A stretch of 64,000 bases of DNA from Streptomyces sp. NRRL F-6131 (GTDB lineage Bacteria > Actinomycetota > Actinomycetes > Streptomycetales > Streptomycetaceae): the NCBI GenBank assembly GCA_000719695.1, contig JOHN01000017.1:124001-188000 (forward strand), in the 5' to 3' direction. Below, piece by piece: positions 17,514 to 24,997 of the stretch. The notes beneath the pieces are model-generated. The model did not search any database. It was given only the letters and a program-made list of their open reading frames with translations, and was not told the DNA's origin. A program made the translations under genes and the position numbers. Position 1 is the stretch's first letter. Each line of letters opens with the position of its first letter.

Positions 17514-18065
17514 CTAGAGCGGGCCGTTCCAGTCCAGGGTCGGCTCCAGCACGCCCTCCAGGGTGAGCAGCCAGCGCTTCACCTCGATCCCCACCCGGCC
17601 GCCGCCGAAGCCGCCGATCCCGTCCGCCGCCACCACCCGGTGGCAGGGCACCAGCAGGGCGACGGGATTGGCGGCCATCATCTGCCCGACCGTGCGGGCC
17701 GCCAGCCCGGGCTCCTCGACATCGGCGAACACGCCGCTGCGGGAGGCGAGTTCGCCGTAGGTGACGGTCCGCCCGTACGGCACCTGGTGGAACAGCGTCT
17801 GCAGCACCGCCCGGTGCGGACCGGTGCTCAGGCTCCAGTCGATCGGCAGCTCCAGCTCCCGCCGCCGGCCCGCCAGGTACTCGCCGACCCGGCCGGTGAC
17901 CGCGGCGATCTTCGACTCGTCGGTGCAGCGGGGCAGTTCGCCCTCCCGGCCGAGGTAGCCGACCGCCGCCACGCCCTGCGCGGTCACCGCGACGTGCAGC
18001 GCGCCGCTCGGCAGCGGCGTCTCCACCGTCAGCCAGGACAGCGGTGCCGTGGTGCTTCCCGCCAT
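17514..18065 (-). CDS. ogt: Methylated-DNA-[protein]-cysteine S-methyltransferase
   Basis: Suicide repair enzyme that moves an alkyl group from O6-alkylguanine to its own Cys. 183 residues with the active-site PCHRV (in NPVALLVPCHRVV), the preceding AVGQMM-like helix (RTVGQMMAANP) and the winged helix with Tyr-Gly-Glu-Leu (GRTVTYGELASRSG). The N-terminal domain is short and lacks Ada zinc ligands, so this is Ogt rather than Ada. The ATG at 18065 follows GGGGGGAAGG; an in-frame extension upstream is Asp/Arg/Thr-rich and unlikely. It ends 19 bp from the convergent ATP-grasp gene. Confidence 0.93.
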   Translation of the reverse strand: MAGSTTAPLSWLTVETPLPSGALHVAVTAQGVAAVGYLGREGELPRCTDESKIAAVTGRVGEYLAGRRRELELPIDWSLSTGPHRAVLQTLFHQVPYGRTVTYGELASRSGVFADVEEPGLAARTVGQMMAANPVALLVPCHRVVAADGIGGFGGGRVGIEVKRWLLTLEGVLEPTLDWNGPL

Positions 18066-18198
18066 GCCTTCCCCCCTGCTCCCCGCGGTCCGGTCCGTCG
18101 GCGTCCGGTCCGTCGTCCGGTCCTTCGGCGGCGAGCGGACCACCCGCCCCGCGCGCCATCGTACGGCGGGCCGGGCGGGTGCTCCGTTCCGTGCGCGG

Positions 18199-18435
18199 TC
18201 AGGGGCGCCGCCCCTTCAGCTCCGCGGCGAGCGTCCGCGACCAGCCCGCCAGCTCGGCCCGGTCGGCGGCCCGACCCTCGCACAGGGCGGCGAGCTGGGC
18301 GTCGTTGATCCGGTTCGGCCCCGGGATCTCCAGCAGGTACGCGAGCTCGTCCAGGACGGTGGCGAGCCGCACGGCGTCCGTGTGGTCCAGGGACGCGGCC
18401 GCCTCGTGGTGGCTGATGGTGAGAGAACCGGGCAT
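18199..18435 (-). CDS. Small conserved actinobacterial protein, unknown function
   Basis: 78 residues, starting MPGSLTISHHEAAASLDHTD from an ATG after GGAGGAGG. Predicted all-helical, acidic in the middle (DAVRLATVLDELAYLLE), with a basic C-terminus. No domain recognised. Lies between ogt and an MFS gene, co-directional with both. Confidence 0.7.
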   Translation of the reverse strand: MPGSLTISHHEAAASLDHTDAVRLATVLDELAYLLEIPGPNRINDAQLAALCEGRAADRAELAGWSRTLAAELKGRRP

Positions 18436-18487
18436 GGTCTGCCTCCTCCGTTCGCCCCCGCACCCCTCCACGGTACGACCGCCCGGC

Positions 18488-19828
18488 TCACCCGGCACCC
18501 GCCGCGGACCGGGCCGGCCGCCCCTCCTCGCTCCCGGACGCCGCCGCGCCCGGGTCCCCCGGTTCCGTCCAGCGCCGGCCGCGCACCGCGCGCACCGCCA
18601 ACACCGCCGCCCCGGCCACCAGTTGCCAGCCCGCCCCGAAGGCCAGCACGGCCGACACCCCCACCCGGTCGGCGAGCGGGCCGGCCGCCGCGAGGCCGAG
18701 CGGCCCCAGCACGAACGCGCCGAGCCCGCCGAAAGCCGTCACCCGCGCCAGCGCCTCGGGCGGCACCCAGCTCTGCAGGGTCGAGCCGTACAACGAGCCG
18801 CAGACCGCCGAGCCGGCCCCCGCCACCAGCGCCGCCGCCACCGTCCAGCCCAGCGGCAGCCCGGCCGCGAGCGCCGCCGAGGGCAGCGCCCAGCCGAAGG
18901 TCGCCACCGTCGCCACCGCGAGCGGCCGCCCCGGCCGGCACCCCAGCATCAGCAGCCCGCCCAGCACCGCCCCGACTCCGTAGACGCCCATCACCAGTCC
19001 CCAGGCCCGCGCCCCGCCCAGCTCGCGCTGCGCGAGCAGCGGCCCCAGGACCAGGAACGGCGCCCAGACCAGCAGATTGAACAGCGCCATCTGCAGCGTG
19101 GTCACCCAGAGCCACCGCCGGGAGGCGAACTCGGCCCAGCCGTCCCGGAGATCGGCCACCATCGACGCCTTGCCGCCGCGGGCCGCGTCCGCCCGGTCCG
19201 GCCCGCCGGCCCCGCCCGGCAGCGTGGCGGACAGCCGGGCCAGCGCCAGCGCGCCGACCCCGTACGTCACGGCGTCGATCAGCAGCACGACCCCCGGGCC
19301 GTACCCGGCCGTGATCACCCCGGCGAGCGCGGGACCGGCCACCGTCGACACCGAACGTGCCAGCCCCAACAGGGTGTTGGCGTCCGACAGGTGCTCCTCG
19401 CGACGCACCAGCGCGGGCACCAGCGCGCCCAGGGCCGGCAGGAAGACCCCCTCCCCCAGCCCCCAGACGGCGACCAGCGCCACCATCACCCAGACCGGAG
19501 CGTGTCCGGTGGCCAGCAGCACCGCGAACCCGGCCTGCACCGCACAGCGCAACACGTCGGCGGCCAGCATCACCCGGCGGCTGCCCCACCGGTCCGCCAC
19601 CACACCGCCGATCAGCAGCACCAGCACGATCGGCAGGATCCGGGCGGCCATCACCCGGCCGAGGTCCGCCCCGTCGCCCCCGCCGTCGAGCACCGCGAAC
19701 GCCACCGCCACCGGCGCCATGGAGGAGCCGACCAGCGAGGTCGCGTACCCGATGAAGAACCACCTGAAGTCCCGCTCGCCCAGCACGGCCGACCGGCCCG
19801 TGCGGCGAGTCCCCGCATCCTCTGTCAC
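18488..19828 (-). CDS. MFS transporter (EntS/MefA-like, MFS_3)
   Basis: 446 residues, 12 predicted helices in two halves. The motif after helix 2 is present as VVADRWGSRRVMLAADVLR, and the second-half equivalent is weaker. The cytoplasmic N-terminus ends in ERDFRWFFIGYATSLVGS, typical of this subgroup. Probable exporter of a small molecule (macrolide or siderophore exporters belong here), but the substrate is not deducible. GTG 19828 is chosen because conserved sequence begins soon after; there is no Shine-Dalgarno sequence, so translation may be leaderless. Upstream DNA contains TTTACTGCG repeats shared with the next gene. Confidence 0.85.
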   Translation of the reverse strand: MTEDAGTRRTGRSAVLGERDFRWFFIGYATSLVGSSMAPVAVAFAVLDGGGDGADLGRVMAARILPIVLVLLIGGVVADRWGSRRVMLAADVLRCAVQAGFAVLLATGHAPVWVMVALVAVWGLGEGVFLPALGALVPALVRREEHLSDANTLLGLARSVSTVAGPALAGVITAGYGPGVVLLIDAVTYGVGALALARLSATLPGGAGGPDRADAARGGKASMVADLRDGWAEFASRRWLWVTTLQMALFNLLVWAPFLVLGPLLAQRELGGARAWGLVMGVYGVGAVLGGLLMLGCRPGRPLAVATVATFGWALPSAALAAGLPLGWTVAAALVAGAGSAVCGSLYGSTLQSWVPPEALARVTAFGGLGAFVLGPLGLAAAGPLADRVGVSAVLAFGAGWQLVAGAAVLAVRAVRGRRWTEPGDPGAAASGSEEGRPARSAAGAG

Positions 19829-19924
19829 GGTCGGCAAGTCTGCTCGCGGAAGGGGCGCCGGACAAGGGTTTCCGAGCCAAAACTTGAGCCGATGGGCATC
19901 AATTCTCCTCGAAGGCTCGACCAC

Positions 19925-20016
19925 CGCAGTAAAGAGGCCCTCCTCCCCTTCTCTACCTGCTATTTACTGCGCATGGCGCTAGAGTTTCCCTGCCACGAAT
20001 CCATCGATTTACTGCG
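19925..20016. promoter_or_regulatory. Three TTTACTGCG boxes between divergent genes
   Basis: TTTACTGCG occurs at 19963-19971 and 20008-20016, and inverted as CGCAGTAAA at 19925-19933, inside the 203-bp gap between the MFS gene and the recombinase-like gene. The last copy is 15 bp before the ATG at 20032. The AT-rich 9-mer is very unlikely three times by chance in such GC-rich DNA. Confidence 0.5.
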
Positions 20017-20031
20017 GAAAGCGAGCGACCG

Positions 20032-20829
20032 ATGCCCCAGCCCGTCCCCGTCGAGTACGCGGTCGCCGTCGACCGCTACCTGGCCGCCTCCGGGCTGGGC
20101 GCGGGCTCCCGCCGGGTCTACCGGATCGCCCTCGACACCTGGGCCTGGGCCCTGGCCGACCGCCCCGCCCCGACCGGCCCCGACCGCCGCCGGGCCGGGC
20201 CGCCCGTCCTCCCGCTCGCCCTGCTCGACCACCCCGGCTGCGCCGCCCGACTGCGGGCCGCCGTCGACCGCCGCGCCGCCGAGACCGACCCGCGCACCCT
20301 CAACCGCGAGCTGTCCACCCTGCGCGCCGCCGTCACCTGGTGGCGCGCCCGCGGCTGGATCGCCACCGACCCCACCGACGGCCTGCGCCCCCGCCCGCTC
20401 CCGGAGCCCGGCCGCGGCCCCGCCCCGCTCACTCCCGAGGAGCTCCACGCCCTGTTCGCCCTGCGCGTCCCGCTCCGCGAACAGCTCCTCTGGCGCCTCC
20501 TCCACGAGAGCGGCGCCCCCGTGGAGACCGTGCTCGCCCTGGACGTCGACGACCTCGACCTCCCGCACCGCCGCACCCGCCCCCCGGCCCCGCCCCTGAC
20601 CTGGCAGGCCGGCACCGCCCGGCTGCTCCCCCCGCACCTCGCCGGCCGCCCCACCGGCCCGCTCTTCCTCACCGACCGCCGCGCCCCGGCCACCACCCCC
20701 GCCGCCGACCGCTGCCCCCACACCGGCCGCGCCCGCCTCTCCTACCGCCGCGCCGCCGAACTCTTCACCACCCACGCCCCCGCCCACACGCTCCGCCAGC
20801 TCCGACCCGCCCGCCGGCCCCGGTCCTGA
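20032..20829 (+). CDS. Degenerate, truncated tyrosine-recombinase-like protein
   Basis: 265 residues. The N-terminal SAM-like core-binding domain is recognisable (VEYAVAVDRYLAASGLGAGS and a helix with NRELSTLRAAVTWWRARGW). The catalytic half is damaged: the helix that normally carries the first Arg reads LLHESGAPVETVLALDVDDL without it, the box II HxLR reads THAPAHTLRQLRPARRPRS, and the protein ends there, with no nucleophilic Tyr. It cannot be an active recombinase unless residues are replaced elsewhere. It may be a remnant or a domesticated DNA-binding protein. It is just outside the prophage and unrelated to the prophage integrase. Confidence 0.65.
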   Translation: MPQPVPVEYAVAVDRYLAASGLGAGSRRVYRIALDTWAWALADRPAPTGPDRRRAGPPVLPLALLDHPGCAARLRAAVDRRAAETDPRTLNRELSTLRAAVTWWRARGWIATDPTDGLRPRPLPEPGRGPAPLTPEELHALFALRVPLREQLLWRLLHESGAPVETVLALDVDDLDLPHRRTRPPAPPLTWQAGTARLLPPHLAGRPTGPLFLTDRRAPATTPAADRCPHTGRARLSYRRAAELFTTHAPAHTLRQLRPARRPRS

Positions 20830-20834
20830 CGGAA

Positions 20835-20875
20835 CGACGAAGGCCCCCCGGCTGCACGCCGGGGGGCCTTCGTCG
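20835..20875. terminator. Strong hairpin terminator
   Basis: Perfect 18-bp arms (20835-20852, 20858-20875) with loop TGCAC. It lies between the recombinase-like gene and the tRNA fragment and could stop transcription from both sides. Confidence 0.9.
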
Positions 20876-20887
20876 AGGGACCTGCGG

Positions 20888-20933
20888 AGCCCCCTGTCGG
20901 ATTCGAACCGACGACCTACGCTTTACAAGAACA
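20888..20933 (-). other. Left attachment site: 3' part of tRNA-Thr(TGT)
   Basis: On the minus strand the sequence reads as the anticodon loop CTTGTAA (anticodon TGT), anticodon 3' arm, variable loop, the T-arm GTCGG-TTCGAAT-CCGAC (complement of 20896-20912), then the acceptor 3' strand AGGGGGC and discriminator T. No D-arm or acceptor 5' strand precedes it; sequence beyond about 20933 is unrelated. This is the host-side remnant left when the phage recombined into the tRNA gene. The intact tRNA should be rebuilt at the far end of the prophage. Confidence 0.85.
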
Positions 20934-20953
20934 CCAGTAGGCCGATCCATGAT

Positions 20954-21029
20954 TCGGAGAGGTTCAGAGAGGGCCGGACAGCCTGGACATAGCCGCGCCG
21001 CCCCCACCGACTCCGAGGATCAGAGAGGG
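20954..21029. repeat. Direct repeats beside the attachment core (possible integrase arm sites)
   Basis: TCAGAGAGGG at 20964-20973 and 21020-21029, with an imperfect copy TCGGAGAGGT at 20954-20963, all between the core and the integrase stop codon. Tyrosine integrases bind such short direct repeats through their N-terminal arm-binding domain. Position supports this; binding is not shown. Confidence 0.45.
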
Positions 21030-21072
21030 TGAGAGCGGCGCGAAGAGTGGGGGTTGTGGACCGGATGTGGAC

Positions 21073-22320
21073 TCAGGAGACCGCTCGGAGCTGCGGTTTT
21101 CCCGCCTGAACGAGAGCGGCACGCACCGACTCCACAACGTCCGGACCGGCGTGCTGGTACAGCCACGTCACCTTCGACCCGCGGTCGTGGCCCATGATCG
21201 CCTGGGCCTCCTTCTCCGGCACACCCTGGTCCTTGAGCCTCGTCGCAAAGCGGTGCCGGAAGTCGTGCATCCGCGGCCACCACTCCGTCCGCCCGGTCTC
21301 CGCGCTGACAACCTTCCGGGCCACCCCGGCAGCCTGGATCGCCTCGATCCACACCCGCCTGAAGTTGTGGTGGCTGATCACCCCACCTCGCGGGCCCCTG
21401 AAGATCAGCTCCTCCGGGTGCATGCCGGAGTCGGTGTCCGAGCGGGTGTCCTTCGGCTTCCACCTGGCCGCCATCTCCTCGACGGCGGCCAGGGCGCGGG
21501 GGGTGAGCGGCACGGTCCGAAAGCCGGCGTCCGTCTTGGGTGCCGGCTGGCGGTAGAGGGTGCCCTTGTCGGCCGCGATGATCTCGGCGACGCGCACGGT
21601 CGCCGCCTTCAGGTCGACGTGGCAGAGCCGCAGGCCGGTGTACTCGCCCCACCGCATGCCCGTCTCGTCGGCGACCGCGATGAGGGGGTGGTAGTAGGCG
21701 GGCAGGTGCGCCAGGATCCGTTCGCACTGTTCATCCGTCGGCGGCCGGAGGTCGTCAGGGTGCCGGGCCGGGGGCGCCTCCAGCTCGACGCCGAAGGTCG
21801 GGTTGGTGGTGATGCGCTTGTCGAGGATGGCGGCCTGCATCATGCGCCGCATGAACTCCAGCGCCTTCTTGCGGGTGTGGAAGCCTTTGACGTCGTTCTG
21901 CAGCCAGGTGTCGAAGTCCAGGAAGCCGATCCCGGAGAGCTTCCACCCTCCCCACTGCGGCTCGATGTGCTTGCTCCAGATCCCCTGCTTGCGGTTGCGC
22001 GTTGTCGGGCGCCCCTTCTTCTCCTGGGACTTCCACCAGATCTTGTGCCACTCGGTGACGGTGATCTGCCCGCGCTTCGGATCGAGGTAGGTACCCTGTC
22101 GGACCGTCGTCCGGACCTCGTCGAGGAACGCGAGCGCATCCTTCTGCTTCTCGAAGTTGCGCGCCTTCTGCTTGCCGTCCGGCCCGCGGTATCGGGCCTG
22201 CCACGATCCGATGCAGTCACGCCTCGGCTTCCGATCGCCCGGATACGCCTCCAGGCACAGCTTGCAGCCGCACTCCCTGTGCCGGACCTGACGGGGGTTG
22301 TTCTGCGCCCTACGAGGCAA
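21073..22320 (-). CDS. int: Prophage integrase, tyrosine recombinase
   Basis: Catalyses integration at the tRNA-Thr site. 415 residues. The N-terminus has a Cys cluster (ECGCKLCLEAYPGD and Cys36) that may bind metal, then an arm-binding domain (SWQARYRGPDGKQKAR), a core-binding domain (about 85-175) and the catalytic domain. All active-site residues are present: Arg223 in ETGMRWGEYTGLR, Lys262 in PKTDAGFRTV, His352 and Arg355 in HDFRHRFAT, His378 in MGHDRG and nucleophile Tyr388 in WLYQHAG. Transcribed toward the core, and overlapping its small upstream partner by 11 bp. Confidence 0.95.
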   Translation of the reverse strand: MPRRAQNNPRQVRHRECGCKLCLEAYPGDRKPRRDCIGSWQARYRGPDGKQKARNFEKQKDALAFLDEVRTTVRQGTYLDPKRGQITVTEWHKIWWKSQEKKGRPTTRNRKQGIWSKHIEPQWGGWKLSGIGFLDFDTWLQNDVKGFHTRKKALEFMRRMMQAAILDKRITTNPTFGVELEAPPARHPDDLRPPTDEQCERILAHLPAYYHPLIAVADETGMRWGEYTGLRLCHVDLKAATVRVAEIIAADKGTLYRQPAPKTDAGFRTVPLTPRALAAVEEMAARWKPKDTRSDTDSGMHPEELIFRGPRGGVISHHNFRRVWIEAIQAAGVARKVVSAETGRTEWWPRMHDFRHRFATRLKDQGVPEKEAQAIMGHDRGSKVTWLYQHAGPDVVESVRAALVQAGKPQLRAVS

Positions 22321-22558
22321 TGCGGGCTCCTTCGACCGTGCGCTGCGCGGGGATGTACGGCAGCGTCACAGGCGCGCCGCAGCAACAGACTGCCCCACCC
22401 GGGGGCTGGGTGATGGCGAGTTCGGCCAGGACGGCCCGGACTGCAATGAGGGAAACCGCAGAGCTGAGGCCGGCCGGGATGGTGATGGTGAGGGTGGCCG
22501 GGTCCCAGGGGATGAGGGTGACCACTGGGTCAGTGCTTCTGCGGACGGTGATACACAT
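22310..22558 (-). CDS. Small protein co-transcribed with int, unknown function
   Basis: 82 residues from an ATG after GAGGGGG. The centre is hydrophobic (TLTITIPAGLSSAVSLIAVR), followed by a CCCG cluster. Overlaps the integrase start, suggesting translational coupling. Too short and too unlike a winged helix to be called an excisionase. Confidence 0.6.
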   Translation of the reverse strand: MCITVRRSTDPVVTLIPWDPATLTITIPAGLSSAVSLIAVRAVLAELAITQPPGGAVCCCGAPVTLPYIPAQRTVEGARIAS

Positions 22559-22716
22559 GCGCGTCCCCCTCGGGGCATGAGGTGCCGTTAGGGCCGCTGG
22601 GGGAGGACGGTTCAGCGGTGTGCTTGAGCACACGAACATAGCGCGCGCGGGCCGCTCACGCGAGCAAGATGGGGGCGCACGGCACCGAGTGCCGCGCCTT
22701 TTGTGGCATATGCCAA

Positions 22717-23076
22717 CTAGGCGCTCAGGTCGTCGGCAGCGAGTGCCGCGAGCTGCCTCTCGACGAAGCGCTGTTGCTCGGCGGTCAGCCGGCGGTACAG
22801 CGTGAGCATGCGCTCCTCGGCGTCCGGGGTAAGAGGGCCCGGGGTGCGCCGGTTGGCGGCCGCGAAGACGCGCTCGCGCGGTTCGCCGAGGGCTTCGGCG
22901 AGTTTGTCGCAGGACTTGCGGGAGGGCACGCGGGTGCCGAGGGCCCAGGTGTTGACGGCGGAGATCGAGACGCCAGCTCTCCGCGCGATCTCGGTCTGCG
23001 TGAGTTCGGGGCGGTCGCCCTGTACGCGCCGGATCAGCTGCGGGAGCGTCTCGCCGCTCTCGTCAACCGTGTTCAT
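22717..23076 (-). CDS. Lysogeny repressor, XRE-type helix-turn-helix
   Basis: 119 residues. HTH: LTQTEIARRAGVSISAVNTW (about 25-44), followed by GTRVPSRKSCDKLAEALGEP, typical of the lambda-repressor-like fold. A short C-terminal helical region (EERMLTLYRRLTAEQQRFVE) may dimerise; there is no peptidase S24 domain, so it is not cleaved in the LexA manner. ATG 23076 is chosen because conserved sequence starts soon after. Divergent from the rightward early genes across a 207-bp region holding GCCTTCCAC operators, so it probably represses the early promoter and its own. Confidence 0.8.
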   Translation of the reverse strand: MNTVDESGETLPQLIRRVQGDRPELTQTEIARRAGVSISAVNTWALGTRVPSRKSCDKLAEALGEPRERVFAAANRRTPGPLTPDAEERMLTLYRRLTAEQQRFVERQLAALAADDLSA

Positions 23077-23093
23077 GTCGCCAGCATGCCGGA

Positions 23094-23130
23094 CAGCCTT
23101 CCACATACACAAGCGCAACGTGGAAGGCTG
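23094..23130. promoter_or_regulatory. Operator pair at the repressor gene
   Basis: CAGCCTTCCAC (23094-23104) and its exact inverted copy GTGGAAGGCTG (23120-23130), 15 bp apart, immediately upstream of the repressor start. The same core recurs in the early promoter. Confidence 0.65.
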
Positions 23131-23207
23131 GCGCGATTCCAACTTTAGGCGAACAGTCGTTCGATTACAGCAGGCGCGCCGAAACTCTCCGACACTCCCC
23201 GACACTC

Positions 23208-23242
23208 TTGACGGCCTTCCACTTCCACTGTAGAAATGTGGA
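23208..23242 (+). promoter_or_regulatory. Early rightward promoter with embedded operator
   Basis: TTGACG (23208-23213), a 17-bp spacer, then TAGAAA (23231-23236), a good actinobacterial -35/-10 pair. The spacer begins with GCCTTCCAC (23214-23222), the same box found upstream of the repressor, and a nearby TCCAC/GTGGA inverted pair spans 23224-23242. Repressor binding here would block polymerase. Confidence 0.6.
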
Positions 23243-23283
23243 TGTCGACAGCGACCAGCTACCGACAGAGACGCGAGGTCCCC

Positions 23284-23619
23284 ATGTCCCGCCTGTACCG
23301 CAAGGGCAACGGCCGGCCGATCCGCGAGGCCATGGCCTCAGCCGGACTGTCCATCCCGCAGCTCGCCGCGGCCACCAGGGCCGCGGACCCGGACGGCCGA
23401 GGCGTCGGCAAATCGATCATCGGCGCCCTCGTCTCGCGAGGAAGCTTCACGCGAGAGGTGGTCCGACTCCGGACGGCTTGGCTCATCGCCTCGGCGCTCG
23501 GCCAGCCGCTCCAAGACCTGTTCGACATGCCACGAGGTTCCACATCTACAACGGAAAGGTCAATAGCCGATGAGCACGACGACGCTTCCGCTGCCGCTGC
23601 TGAAGCAGCGGCAGGTTGA
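23284..23619 (+). CDS. Cro-like helix-turn-helix regulator
   Basis: 111 residues. The HTH region is SIPQLAAATRAADPDGRGVG with a following recognition-type helix, then LRTAWLIASALGQPLQDLFD, typical of XRE regulators. The C-terminus is Ala/Asp-rich. First gene of the rightward unit, opposite the repressor, hence Cro-like by position. Its 3' end overlaps the next gene by 50 bp. Confidence 0.7.
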   Translation: MSRLYRKGNGRPIREAMASAGLSIPQLAAATRAADPDGRGVGKSIIGALVSRGSFTREVVRLRTAWLIASALGQPLQDLFDMPRGSTSTTERSIADEHDDASAAAAEAAAG

Positions 23620-23812
23620 GGAGTACTTCGGCGTCTCGGACTGGACCGTCAACGGCTGGGTCCGCCGGGGGTGCCCGGTCGAGTACCTGCCGAACGGTCA
23701 CCGCCGCTTCGACCTCGGCGACGTCCGTGAGTGGGTGGCCGATCAGTCCGAGGCCGGCCGCGAGCAGCGCCGCCGCCAGTCCGAGCACGCGCTGGCCCAG
23801 CGCTCCGCCTGA
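23570..23812 (+). CDS. Excisionase-like MerR/HTH_17 protein
   Basis: 80 residues. Winged helix-turn-helix: LLKQRQVEEYFGVSDWTVNG, then WVRRGCPVEYLPNGHRRFDL, where the GHRRF wing is typical of Xis and AlpA-type DNA binders. Basic Gln-rich tail. Starts inside the preceding gene after GGAAAGG. Could be the directionality factor for the integrase, or a promoter regulator. Confidence 0.68.
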   Translation: MSTTTLPLPLLKQRQVEEYFGVSDWTVNGWVRRGCPVEYLPNGHRRFDLGDVREWVADQSEAGREQRRRQSEHALAQRSA

Positions 23813-23902
23813 CCCACAGACATGGGTCGGGCCGCCCAGAACTCCTACGCCCGGGCGGCCCCGGCCCACCGATCAACCCCAGAAGGAAGGAGGTAGGCCC
23901 AG

Positions 23903-24262
23903 ATGGAGCCTACCGAACCGTTGACCGAGGACTCCCTCGACAAGTTGCGTTCCCTGTACGCGCAGTCGGAGTCCCCCGAGGGCAAGCTCATCGTCAAGCT
24001 GCTCGACGAGATCGACGAGCTGGACGACGCCTTGCACGCCTCGGAGGACGAGGTCGAGTCGCTTCGAGCCAAGAACGCGCAGCTGCGTCGACTGGTGGAG
24101 CCGAAGGCGCCGAGCGTGTCGCTCTCGAAGACCAGGGCCGGAGCCTGGGCGGTCCGCTGGCGGGACGGCGACCTGCGGCGTTCGCAGTCGTTCCCGACCC
24201 GGCGGCAGGCCGAGAGCTTCCGCGCGGCGATGCTCGACCGCTGGAACGGCGGTGCCGAGTGA
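23903..24262 (+). CDS. Coiled-coil protein with integrase arm-domain-like C-terminus
   Basis: 119 residues. Acidic heptad-rich helix (about 28-70, KLLDEIDELDDALHASEDEV), then a small beta-rich domain, KTRAGAWAVRWRDGDLRRSQ followed by SFPTRRQAESFRAAM, resembling the arm-DNA-binding domain of tyrosine integrases. It may bind DNA at integrase-like sites and dimerise through the coiled coil; this is inference. Strong Shine-Dalgarno GGAAGGAGG. Overlaps the next start by 4 bp. Confidence 0.6.
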   Translation: MEPTEPLTEDSLDKLRSLYAQSESPEGKLIVKLLDEIDELDDALHASEDEVESLRAKNAQLRRLVEPKAPSVSLSKTRAGAWAVRWRDGDLRRSQSFPTRRQAESFRAAMLDRWNGGAE

Positions 24263-24585
24263 ACCCGCGCCCCACCCAGCTGAGCCCCGCGGTCGCGCTG
24301 GTGCAGCTGCTCAGCGAGAACCCCAGCCTCCCGGCCATGAACTGGGAGATCCGCCCGGACGGCGAGCTGTACGGCCGTCTGTGGGCCGACGACACCCGCG
24401 CCGTCTCCGCCCACCTGCAGCAGCTGCTCGGCATCGAGCACGTACTGACGGCGCACTACACCCACCGCGACCAGCTGATGGTGTCCGAGGACATGCGGAC
24501 CGTGTGGCGGGACGTTCCCGTCCGGGTCTCGCTTCGCTCCCTCGCCTCCGCGTACGAGCCCGCGCTGCTGGCGGTGACGGCGTGA
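24259..24585 (+). CDS. Hypothetical prophage protein
   Basis: 108 residues from GTG 24259 (GTGA overlap with the previous stop). Mixed alpha/beta; LSENPSLPAMNWEIRPDGEL and VSAHLQQLLGIEHVL are the best-defined segments. Similar small proteins are common in Streptomyces mobile elements; no function recognised. Confidence 0.6.
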   Translation: MNPRPTQLSPAVALVQLLSENPSLPAMNWEIRPDGELYGRLWADDTRAVSAHLQQLLGIEHVLTAHYTHRDQLMVSEDMRTVWRDVPVRVSLRSLASAYEPALLAVTA

Positions 24586-24815
24586 TGGCCGAGTACTCGC
24601 CCGAGCAGCGGGCCCGCGCGACGGGCGGCAAGGAGCTGGTGACGGCTGCCGGTCTGCCGGTGCGGCTGCCGATGGACGCCGAGGTCGAGTTGACCATGCG
24701 GTGGATGGACGAGCACGGGGACGACTTGCAGGACTGGCCGGTCGACGTGGAGCTGCGGTACGCGGCCGCGGTCGCTGCGCTGCGGGAGCGGTGGCTGCGC
24801 GGTGAGGTCCGGTGA
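24585..24815 (+). CDS. Hypothetical prophage protein
   Basis: 76 residues, MAEYSPEQRARATGGKELVT onward; ATG preferred over the adjacent in-frame GTG at 24582. Predicted helical, acidic centre (MDEHGDDLQDWPVDVE). Overlaps both neighbours. Function unknown. Confidence 0.58.
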   Translation: MAEYSPEQRARATGGKELVTAAGLPVRLPMDAEVELTMRWMDEHGDDLQDWPVDVELRYAAAVAALRERWLRGEVR

Positions 24816-24997
24816 CCATCACGCCGTCCGGCTGCCAGCACTGCGGCGTCCCGGAGCGCGAGCACGAGTACGGGCAGCGCTGGAAGCCGCCGGTGGGCTG
24901 GCACACCTGGGCCCGCCCCACGAACTCCCAGATCCTCGCGCGGATGCAGGCCCGTCGGGCCGCCCGCGCCGCCACCACCCCGAAGGGGACCCGATGA
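24812..24997 (+). CDS. Small Cys/His protein
   Basis: 61 residues. CQHCGVPEREHEYGQRW near the N-terminus looks like half of a zinc ribbon; the rest is basic. GTGA overlap with the previous gene. Function unknown. Confidence 0.55.
   Translation: MTITPSGCQHCGVPEREHEYGQRWKPPVGWHTWARPTNSQILARMQARRAARAATTPKGTR

Noticed and set aside
20888..20965. A complete tRNA gene
   Set aside because: T-arm, anticodon loop and acceptor 3' strand are present, but there is no D-arm and no 5' acceptor strand. The 5' side of the anticodon stem pairs only with several wobbles, so it is a fragment.
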